Shown one piece after another: positions 48,746 through 54,969 of a DNA stretch of 64,000 nt. The notes beneath the pieces were generated by a model. That model was not told the origin of the DNA, ran no database searches, and saw nothing but the letters and a program-made list of their open reading frames with translations. This DNA comes from a virus. The stretch lies in IMG/VR virus record IMGVR_UViG_3300013108_000622, positions 1 through 64,000 of that record; one strand, given 5' to 3'. The first letter of the stretch is position 1, and each line of letters opens with the position of its first letter. A program made the position numbers and the translations under genes.

Positions 48746-49655
48746 TCTTCATTCCTCCATACGAAAAATAAATTTTAAATATGAACAAATCATCGTTGGT
48801 TGCACTCTAGAGGCACTAATGTTTTCATATCTTAAAAATATTCCCATTGTTTATACTAACCTCTCTGCCCCCAAGATGTTTGACAGATTTGAGTTAGGGC
48901 AAGATTTATCTTTGTTTTCTTATGAAAACAGGGCGCAGAAAATAATAACACCCAAAACTGAAATTATGGTGGGTGCCCAAAAGCTCCCTCTTTGGGAAAA
49001 ACTGTATTTTCATGTCTCTCTTGCTGGCTTGTGTATTTCCCCCTTTGAATTATCGTCAATAAGAGTAAAAGATAGCATATTAAAGGGCTTCACAGACAAT
49101 GCTAGAATGGTAGCTTGTGAGTTTGAAGAACTAATAATCTTTGATGATGCAGGTGTATATGGGATAGGAGATCCCATTACCCAACTTGATAAAAAGAAGA
49201 TGGTATATGATTGGTTTTCAGTCCGCAGCGGTATGAAGCACCGGTATGATGTAATAGAGTCAGATTCTGAATTTGTAAGTAAGATTATCTTTTATCGTTC
49301 ATCTCGCATAGATGGTGATCATGATTTTAAAGATGCGGTCGCCGTTTCAAACCTTACGGATAAGCAATTGATAGAATATGAATTTTCAGATGTTAATTCT
49401 CGCTTCAAATCAACCTATATGATGAAAAAAGCAGGCATACGTGGCGCACGTAACGGTCGCGATATGAGAAACAAAGAGAAATATAAATACTACGCAGTAA
49501 AAATTGAGAACACAAAAAGAGAAATCGAATCTGTTAGAAATTATTATAATCCTACAGAAAATATCATCTTTAATTACGATAGTGTTTATGATATAATAAG
49601 TCACACCCACCCTAAGCAAACTTATGCAACAAAACTCATCAGAAGAATATATTGA
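48723..49655 (+). CDS. Conserved hypothetical protein next to sugar genes
   Basis: 310 residues from GTG 48723 (GGGTG seven bases upstream); TTG 48717 is an alternative. Begins with a strand-turn-helix KYEQIIVGCTLEALMFSYLKN, IPIVYTN, similar in rhythm to a nucleotide-binding Rossmann start but lacking its glycines. The rest is alpha/beta with a basic C-terminal helix region (GARNGRDMRNKEKYK). It overlaps the nucleotidyltransferase-like gene by 32 bases, so the two are probably functionally linked. Function unknown. Confidence 0.7.
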   Translation: MNISSEVNLHSSIRKINFKYEQIIVGCTLEALMFSYLKNIPIVYTNLSAPKMFDRFELGQDLSLFSYENRAQKIITPKTEIMVGAQKLPLWEKLYFHVSLAGLCISPFELSSIRVKDSILKGFTDNARMVACEFEELIIFDDAGVYGIGDPITQLDKKKMVYDWFSVRSGMKHRYDVIESDSEFVSKIIFYRSSRIDGDHDFKDAVAVSNLTDKQLIEYEFSDVNSRFKSTYMMKKAGIRGARNGRDMRNKEKYKYYAVKIENTKREIESVRNYYNPTENIIFNYDSVYDIISHTHPKQTYATKLIRRIY

Positions 49656-50568
49656 TCTCAAGTCATTTCATTTGGCTGGAATAATTCCAACTGCTGGCCA
49701 GCCAATGGATTTTAATTTTCCTTGGCATGACTGTATGGTTCCGATTTCTTCTGACTTCTTGGCAATTGAGCGAGCAGTTTTAGAGTGCGCAACAGTAGGA
49801 TGTGAGACTATCTGGGTAGTGTGTCATAGCGATATGCAACCCTTATTAAAACATAGACTAGGAGAATCGGTTCAGGATCCTGTTTGGATCAGTAGGAAAC
49901 ATGACTTGTTTCCATCATCCTCTAAAAAAGAAATCCCGATTTATTATGTGGAAATCCACCCCAAAGATCAGGATAAAAGAGATTCTTTGGTGTGGTCAAT
50001 TTTATACGGCTCGAAGGTCGCAAAAAAAATATGTCATAGTTTGAGCCAGTGGGTTATGCCCAACAAGTTTTATGTTTCTTTCCCCCACTCTGTTTATCCC
50101 TCTCAGCATTTAAGAAAATACCGCTCCGAGATTTCTAATCACGGTAATTTTTTTGTTTTAACTGATAAGGGCGACTCGATTTTAGAAGATTGTTATGTTG
50201 GTTTCGCCTTTGAAGCATCCGAGCTGGGTGGGTTAATAAAGCACTTTTGGGACAAACAAACAGGAAAATATGACCCTTCTCAACCAATCTCTGATAGGCG
50301 AGATGGAAAATTCATAACTAAAATGCTCCCAATTGAAGAAAGATATTCTGGTAGGCATTTCAAAATTATGGATATCTTTAAAAAATTAGATAATTCTAAA
50401 AAAATATTTAAAATTGAGATGGAATGGTATTATGATATTAGCAGTTGGGATAATTTATGTAATTATCTTAGTTCTGAGCATCGTAAAGTTTTAAAAAAAC
50501 CAAAATTGCCTTTTTTATCTGGCAGGAAATGGAATAAGGTAGGAGAAGATGAACCGGAAACTATTTAA
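49624..50568 (+). CDS. Sugar nucleotidyltransferase-like protein
   Basis: 314 residues. N-terminus LAGIIPTAGQPMDF, then HDCMVPIS, FLAIERAVLECATVGCETIWVV, has the GT-A nucleotidyltransferase layout (G-x-x-P-x-A-G ... lP ... I-x-x-a-v-x-x-x-x-x-a-G-x-x-x-I). The usual GxGxR/K signature is reduced to TAGQ with no arginine, so activity is uncertain. The C-terminal half contains YVGFAFEASELGGL and a terminal basic region. With a mannose-6-phosphate isomerase-like cupin and a phosphomannomutase nearby, a role as mannose-1-phosphate guanylyltransferase is an attractive but unproven reading. Confidence 0.55.
   Translation: MQQNSSEEYIDLKSFHLAGIIPTAGQPMDFNFPWHDCMVPISSDFLAIERAVLECATVGCETIWVVCHSDMQPLLKHRLGESVQDPVWISRKHDLFPSSSKKEIPIYYVEIHPKDQDKRDSLVWSILYGSKVAKKICHSLSQWVMPNKFYVSFPHSVYPSQHLRKYRSEISNHGNFFVLTDKGDSILEDCYVGFAFEASELGGLIKHFWDKQTGKYDPSQPISDRRDGKFITKMLPIEERYSGRHFKIMDIFKKLDNSKKIFKIEMEWYYDISSWDNLCNYLSSEHRKVLKKPKLPFLSGRKWNKVGEDEPETI
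50560..50567 (+). promoter_or_regulatory. Candidate late promoter box ACTATTTA
   Basis: ACTATTTA followed by AATTAAAAGG lies 22 bases before the TTG start of the fourth paralogue at 50590, overlapping the end of 49624. A late-type box directly before an isolated virion-type gene outside the structural region supports the motif as a promoter. Confidence 0.55.
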
Positions 50569-50589
50569 ATTAAAAGGAAAAGTAAAAAA

Positions 50590-51006
50590 TTGTCAGTAAA
50601 ATATCTTGAATATAAAGCGGGTCTAGGAAACGTAGGCTCTTATCAAGCCAGCGCAAAACCATATTTATCATCTTCTATACATGTCCCCACTGGTGGTGCC
50701 GTGGTTAAAATAGAGTTCCCGAATGTAACTAGGTTTTTAACAATCGCAAACGTCGGCCCAGCCGACTCGGATGATGTTGCAATGCGCGTCGGGTTCTCAG
50801 TAAATGGCATAAACGATCTTGAGCACTGCAATTATTTTCTCCTTGAAAACGGGGAGTCATATTCTGGCGATTGGAGGGTTAAAGAGCTTTATTTGAGAAC
50901 CGACACTGGCTCTACTAATGCCACTGGCTCAATTATTGCTGGCTTGACTAATATTGCAGCGAGTGAATTATCCCATAACTGGACTGGTTCTGTGGGGGTG
51001 GGATGA
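50590..51006 (+). CDS. Tandem paralogue family, distant copy 4
   Basis: 138 residues from a TTG at 50590 with AAAAGGAAAAG upstream. Shares GLGNVGSYQASAKPYLSSS, FPNVTRFLTIANVG, CNYFLLENG, VKELYLRTDT, IIAGLTNIA and terminal HNWTGSVGVG with the three tandem copies at 13881-15116. It is 35 kb away, next to the leftward fibre genes. Preceded by its own late promoter box. This may be the member associated with tail fibres instead of the head. Confidence 0.78.
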   Translation: MSVKYLEYKAGLGNVGSYQASAKPYLSSSIHVPTGGAVVKIEFPNVTRFLTIANVGPADSDDVAMRVGFSVNGINDLEHCNYFLLENGESYSGDWRVKELYLRTDTGSTNATGSIIAGLTNIAASELSHNWTGSVGVG

Positions 51007-51305
51007 TGGCACAAGGTGGATTTAGCAGGGACTATGCAAGAGCTGCAAGAATTAGACAAGAAGCTCAAGCCCGAAAAGAAAAAGAAGAACGCGGACTTAT
51101 TGGGGATGAGGTTATTATAAAATTAAATCCTTACTTTGAAAACAAGATGAATAAAATGGAAGAAGGTTTAATTTTGAAGCAAGACGAGACGATTGAAGAA
51201 TTTATCAAAATAACGCGAGATAGAAATAGGTTGTTGAAGTTTTTGCTCTGGACTAACGCTTTGACATTGCTTGGGTTGTCTTTTGTTTTAGGTTATTTTT
51301 TATGA
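51003..51305 (+). CDS. Small protein with C-terminal membrane anchor
   Basis: 100 residues (start ATG 51003 overlapping the previous stop, or ATG 51006). N-terminal half is basic and helical (FSRDYARAARIRQEAQARK), then KIT RDRNRLLKF and a single membrane helix at the C-terminus (about 80-100). A tail-anchored layout. Function unknown; it overlaps the next gene by four bases. Confidence 0.65.
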   Translation: MMAQGGFSRDYARAARIRQEAQARKEKEERGLIGDEVIIKLNPYFENKMNKMEEGLILKQDETIEEFIKITRDRNRLLKFLLWTNALTLLGLSFVLGYFL

Positions 51306-51514
51306 AAGTTCACAATGTAATTCAGCGACTGCAACGCGAAAGGGAAGACGAAGAGGTTGTCTTGATTTTTGATGATAACCGAGCTAAATATTATATTATA
51401 GAAGAGTTGCCTTTTCTACACGGTGGTCCGCGCAAGTTTAAATTAAAGCATGGTGGTACTGATACCAAGAGTGTAGTACAAATAAGAATTAAAGAATACG
51501 AACCGTCTGAATAA
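51302..51514 (+). CDS. Small protein of unknown function
   Basis: 70 residues, ATGA-type overlap with 51003. Mixed alpha/beta composition with VVLIFDDNRAKYYIIEELPF and a basic C-terminal strand region. No cysteines or recognisable motif. It is the last rightward gene before the convergent fibre gene. Confidence 0.6.
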   Translation: MKVHNVIQRLQREREDEEVVLIFDDNRAKYYIIEELPFLHGGPRKFKLKHGGTDTKSVVQIRIKEYEPSE

Positions 51515-51548
51515 AAAATGCCCCGCCCAATCATCAGACCGGACGGGG
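51511..51548 (-). terminator. Intrinsic terminator of the leftward fibre transcript
   Basis: Inverted repeat CCCCG (51521-51525) and CGGGG (51544-51548), extended by two more pairs (51527-51528 with 51541-51542) across a one-base mismatch. Read leftward the hairpin is followed by CATTTTTTATT, a good T-run; read rightward there is only ACTTTAGTTT. It sits in the gap between convergent genes, so it mainly ends the - strand transcript. Confidence 0.75.
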
Positions 51549-51584
51549 ACTTTAGTTTAACTCAAAAAGTTAAAGAATAATAAA

Positions 51585-53978
51585 TTATTCTTCTTCAATT
51601 GGAATCATAGCCATTTTAAAGTCTTGACCAGTTTTGTTGTTTCGGATCCGCAAGTGATCTGATTCCTCAAATAGTGTCCAATCGCCACGCTCATTCTTCA
51701 TATGGAAATCGCCTGTGTACACATTGGTCGCCCAAACAGCGGCAAATTTCTTACTAGAACTACCGAGGCTTCGGGTGTCATTAGCATCAGCAATGATGTC
51801 TGAATCCAAAAGACCATTGAAAGTAACCGAATCACTAGAGTCAGAACCTAGATCAACGTTACCATTAGCAACAAGATTGCTGCTCAAAGTACAAGTTGTA
51901 CCAACAATTGCAGCAAAGCTACCAGCAGCAACACTGCTAGCACCGATTGTCGTTCCATCAATAGCACCGCCATCAATGTTAACGCTTGCCGCAGCCAGAG
52001 AAGCTACGTTACCATTGTCAACATCAATTTTGTGCAATGAAGCAAGTCCAGAACCACTTACTGTAGTAGCGGTCAAACCACCGTTAGCAGCAAGTGTAGA
52101 ACTATAAGTACCGGTTGTACCCACAACAGCAGCAAAAGAACCAGCAGCAACACTGCTAGCGCCAATTACTGTTCCGTCGATAGCACCACCATCGATGTTA
52201 ACGTTAGCTGATGAAAGATCAGCAATGTTACCATTGTCAACGTCAACTTTGTGCAATGAAGCAAGTCCAGAACCACTAATTGTTGTAAGACCAGCCAAAG
52301 CCGAGTCAAGATTAACAGTTAAAGTGTTTCCAGAACCAGCAGTATTAATATTGGTTCCACCAGCAATATCAAGTGTTTCGCTATCTAAATCAATAGACAG
52401 AGCACCACCAGCATCACCTTCGAAATCTAAATCTTGTGCAGTTACTTGCGCATCAACATAAGCCTTGATGGATTGTTGAGTAGCAAGAGCAGTAGCAGAA
52501 TCAGAAGCCATGTTGTCCTCATCTTTGACTGAAGTCATTGCAGCTCCACCAAGTAGAGCAAAAGAGCTACCACTTATAGAAGTGAATTTACCAGTAGACG
52601 ACGAGTTCGCACCAATAGCTGTTCCATCAATAGCACCTGAATCAACATTAATGTTGGTCATCGCTTGAGATGCACAGTCCATCGCCGCACCAAGAGCATC
52701 TGCTCGAAGGTCGTCGATATGAGCAACACCGTCAATGTATAGGTCTTTCCACTCTTTAGAGGAGGAACCTAAATCTTGAACGCCATCACGTGCTGGAGCA
52801 ACACTACTATAGAATGTCGCAGCACCACCAACTTGTAGAGTTGAAGAACCACTAATTGTGGTTGCTGTAACGGTTCCCAAAGCAGAAGCGCCGGTAACTG
52901 TCATCGCATCAATGTGACCAGCATCAGCATGGATTTCTGCCCATTGAAGTGCAGAAGTACCAAGATCACGAGCTGAATCAGTTGAAGGTACAAGATCAGA
53001 ATCAAAACGACCAGTAGCCGTAATTGTATCCGATGTTGCATTACCCAGATCTGTATCTCCGTTAGCAGTCAGTGTAGAACTGAAAGTTGCAGTTGTACCG
53101 ACTAGAGCAGCAAAAGAACCAGCAGCAACGCTATTAGCACCGATTACTGTTCCATCAATAGCACCACCGTCAATGTTAACACTGTCAGAATGCATTGAAG
53201 CAAAATCAGCCGCACCAGAACCACTTACTGTAGTAAATTTAGCAGCCGCTTGAGAGGTAAGACCAACTGTCATTCCATCTGCTGAACCGCCACTAATAAT
53301 AGCGTGACCAAGAGTAGCTTTATCAACATCAACTTTGTGTACTGAAGCAAGTCCAGAACCACTTAATGTAGTAAATTTACCAGAACTTGGTGTGTTTTCA
53401 CCAATAGTCGCAGCGACATCACCAAAAGTAACGTTTGCATCTGTAGTAAGATCTTGATTGAGTGTAGAAGCTCCTTCAATTGTTAGGTTTGCACCAACAG
53501 TGAAGGTTGATCCTGCATTGACATCAAGTTTTAACTCGCTACCATTAGGTGCCTTAAAATCAAGATTACCTCGATCATCATCAGCAACACGCATGTAACC
53601 AGTGACAGAACCATTCTCTTCGATATCAAGACCAGCACCTGCCGCAGAAGTCGCGCCACCACCATCATTGATAAGAATGTTTTTATCTTTTACTTGCAAG
53701 TTGGTTGTATCAACTTGAGTTGTTGTCCCGTTAACTGTTAGGTTTCCGTTAATAACCGCATCACTTGTAGTTGAAAGGGTTTTAAACGAACCAGCTCCAC
53801 CAATTGCAAGGGTTTGCCCTGAGATTGTGTGCGAAGCAGAAACACTAGTTAGGTTTTGTAAATTTTTGTTGTGATCCAACAACGTCACTGGTGTAAAACT
53901 AGATACACCGTTTGTCCATTGGATACCACCAAACGAGCCAGTACCCGCTTGTATACCAAATCTATATTCATTAGCCAT
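51585..53978 (-). CDS. Repetitive tail fibre-like protein
   Basis: 797 residues, leftward, RBS TAAGGAGAAA. Composition Ala/Ser/Gly/Thr/Asp-rich and poor in aromatic residues. N-terminal FGIQAGTGSFGG, then several repeats built on NIDGGAIDGTVIGA, SVAAGSFAAVVG and SGSGLASLHKVDVDNG, a pattern of trimeric beta-helical phage fibres. Residues 750-797 (NVYTGDFHMKNERGDW, LRIRNNKTGQDFKM) form a terminal domain also found at the end of 54181-54582. Together these fit a host-binding fibre or needle. It lies against the direction of all other genes with its own promoter and terminator. Confidence 0.8.
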   Translation of the reverse strand: MANEYRFGIQAGTGSFGGIQWTNGVSSFTPVTLLDHNKNLQNLTSVSASHTISGQTLAIGGAGSFKTLSTTSDAVINGNLTVNGTTTQVDTTNLQVKDKNILINDGGGATSAAGAGLDIEENGSVTGYMRVADDDRGNLDFKAPNGSELKLDVNAGSTFTVGANLTIEGASTLNQDLTTDANVTFGDVAATIGENTPSSGKFTTLSGSGLASVHKVDVDKATLGHAIISGGSADGMTVGLTSQAAAKFTTVSGSGAADFASMHSDSVNIDGGAIDGTVIGANSVAAGSFAALVGTTATFSSTLTANGDTDLGNATSDTITATGRFDSDLVPSTDSARDLGTSALQWAEIHADAGHIDAMTVTGASALGTVTATTISGSSTLQVGGAATFYSSVAPARDGVQDLGSSSKEWKDLYIDGVAHIDDLRADALGAAMDCASQAMTNINVDSGAIDGTAIGANSSSTGKFTSISGSSFALLGGAAMTSVKDEDNMASDSATALATQQSIKAYVDAQVTAQDLDFEGDAGGALSIDLDSETLDIAGGTNINTAGSGNTLTVNLDSALAGLTTISGSGLASLHKVDVDNGNIADLSSANVNIDGGAIDGTVIGASSVAAGSFAAVVGTTGTYSSTLAANGGLTATTVSGSGLASLHKIDVDNGNVASLAAASVNIDGGAIDGTTIGASSVAAGSFAAIVGTTCTLSSNLVANGNVDLGSDSSDSVTFNGLLDSDIIADANDTRSLGSSSKKFAAVWATNVYTGDFHMKNERGDWTLFEESDHLRIRNNKTGQDFKMAMIPIEEE
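51888..52065 (-). repeat. Fibre gene DNA repeat, copy A
   Basis: Encodes the NIDGGAIDGT / SVAAGSFAAIVGTT / SGSGLASLHKIDVDNG unit (approximate borders). Similar at DNA level to copies at 52111-52285 and 53084-53190, with an offset of about 220 bases to copy B. Confidence 0.7.
52111..52285 (-). repeat. Fibre gene DNA repeat, copy B
   Basis: Second copy (approximate borders), with long identical words such as CCAGCAGCAACACTGCTAGC and GAAGCAAGTCCAGAACCACT shared with copy A. Such near-identical units permit expansion or contraction by recombination. Confidence 0.7.
53084..53190 (-). repeat. Fibre gene DNA repeat, partial copy C
   Basis: Partial third copy covering the GSFAALVGTT and NIDGGAIDGTVIGA part (approximate borders). 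It shares GCAGCAAAAGAACCAGCAGC with copy B. It is more diverged and about 950 bases from copy B. Confidence 0.6.
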
Positions 53979-54059
53979 ATTATAATTTCTCCTTATTAAA
54001 AATTTTCCAAATTTTTTTTAATAAAACGGATCTGCCCGAATTTTCGTTATTGAAAAAAC

Positions 54060-54088
54060 ATCGTACCCGCTTGCATAAGTAGGGTCAA
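54060..54088 (-). promoter_or_regulatory. Sigma70-like promoter for the leftward fibre gene
   Basis: On the - strand TTGACC (54088-54083), 17-base spacer, TACGAT (54065-54060), then a ~75-base AT-rich leader to the ATG at 53978. It lies in the 202-base gap between the two leftward genes, which otherwise holds a short inverted repeat at 54113 and T-rich tracts. The -10 matches the consensus at four of six positions. Confidence 0.5.
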
Positions 54089-54112
54089 AAAAAGAAAAAG
54101 GCAATTTATCAA

Positions 54113-54132
54113 AACAGCTTAAATTGGCTGTT
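54113..54132 (-). terminator. Weak hairpin after the upstream leftward gene
   Basis: AACAGC/GCTGTT six-pair stem with an eight-base loop. Read leftward it is followed by TTGATAAATTGCC and then TTTTTCTTTTTTT. It might end transcription of 54181-54582, but the T-run is displaced, so this is uncertain. Confidence 0.3.
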
Positions 54133-54180
54133 AGACGTTAAGTTCGGAGGATTAGAGTGGTTTTATAGGGGGAAAAAAAA

Positions 54181-54582
54181 TTAAATTTTTTCAAGCATAA
54201 TTTTAAACTTTTCACCAGTCAAATTATTTCGAACAGTTAGCATGTCCTGTTCCTCAATGAGGGTCCAGTTCCCTCTTTCGTTTTGTAAATGAAGGTCGCC
54301 AGTGTAAACATTTGTTGCATATATGTTGGCCCAACGGCTGTTGGATTCCCCCAAATCATAAACGAGATCCCCGTATGGGATTACGCTACCAGATGCATTG
54401 GTTATGCCACCAATTGTTATGTTCCCAGTCAACTCAACAGTTGCGCCATTCCAAGTTAAATTATTGGAACTAGAAAGTTTAGTTTTGGTTTGGACAACAG
54501 TTATTTGATTCCCACCAGCATCACCAGTGATTTTTATCCTGTTTCTATTGTCTCTACCACTAAATCCGCTACCAAAGCCCAT
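54181..54582 (-). CDS. Short fibre-tip-like protein sharing its C-terminal domain with 51585-53978
   Basis: 133 residues from ATG 54582 (leftward); an upstream TTG at 54663 is possible but would include the promoter box. N-terminus MGFGSGFSGRDNRNRIKITG, a beta-rich middle with LTWNGATVELTGNITIGG, then a C-terminal domain NVYTGDLHLQNERGNW and LTVRNNLTGEKFK closely matching the end of the long fibre-like protein. No ribosome site; the promoter box ends eight bases before the ATG, suggesting a leaderless message. Confidence 0.7.
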   Translation of the reverse strand: MGFGSGFSGRDNRNRIKITGDAGGNQITVVQTKTKLSSSNNLTWNGATVELTGNITIGGITNASGSVIPYGDLVYDLGESNSRWANIYATNVYTGDLHLQNERGNWTLIEEQDMLTVRNNLTGEKFKIMLEKI

Positions 54583-54590
54583 AACAGAAA

Positions 54591-54598
54591 TAAATAGT
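54591..54598 (-). promoter_or_regulatory. Candidate late promoter box ACTATTTA (leftward)
   Basis: On the - strand ACTATTTA followed by TTTCTGTT and then the ATG at 54582. Same eight bases as the rightward boxes, and the only one on this strand, placed exactly before one of the two leftward virion-type genes. Confidence 0.55.
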
Positions 54599-54662
54599 AA
54601 TTTATTGGAACATTCACCTTTAACAGTGTATTTATTATCAGCGAAGGAAGGAAAATAAACCA

Positions 54663-54917
54663 ATGGAAGATGAAAACCCTACAATAAGCAACCCTTTTAC
54701 AAGGGAGTTAACCCAAGAAGAAATTAACGAAATATCTATTAAATCCTTCGACCGTGGTCAAATAATGGGACAAAAAGACGCCTATTTCAAGGTAGAACAA
54801 TGGCTTAGAAAACAAGTGATAGATCAATTTATGAAAAAGGCTGATGATAATGCTAAGATATTAAGATCAGTTCTGGGGCATGTTGAAGCCCTAATAAAAA
54901 CAATCCCCGAAGAATAA
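54663..54917 (+). CDS. Small helical protein of unknown function
   Basis: 84 residues starting divergently from the leftward fibre-tip gene. Sequence SNPFTRELTQEEINEISIKS, then a helical region with FDRGQIMGQKDAYFKVEQWL. Acidic N-terminus, helical, no motif. It precedes the DnaE promoter by 17 bases. Function unknown. Confidence 0.65.
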   Translation: MEDENPTISNPFTRELTQEEINEISIKSFDRGQIMGQKDAYFKVEQWLRKQVIDQFMKKADDNAKILRSVLGHVEALIKTIPEE

Positions 54918-54934
54918 TTAATATTTTATTTTAC

Positions 54935-54963
54935 TTGACAAAAAGGATAAGATCTAGTATTAT
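54935..54963 (+). promoter_or_regulatory. Sigma70-like promoter for the DnaE-type polymerase
   Basis: TTGACA (54935-54940), 17-base spacer, TATTAT (54958-54963), close to consensus. The -10 ends six bases before ATG 54970, so transcription is expected to start at or next to the start codon; no ribosome site is present. This matches the arrangement before the other polymerase gene at 36006. Confidence 0.8.
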
Positions 54964-54969
54964 TTCACT

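Noticed and set aside
50549-50599. 16-codon ORF after AGGAG overlapping the fourth paralogue
   Set aside because: Very short, poor spacing to the ribosome site, basic low-complexity product; more likely part of the leader of 50590.
51715-52461. Open frames on the + strand opposite the fibre gene
   Set aside because: They are antisense shadows of a repetitive Ala/Thr/Ser-rich gene, without ribosome sites or protein-like composition.
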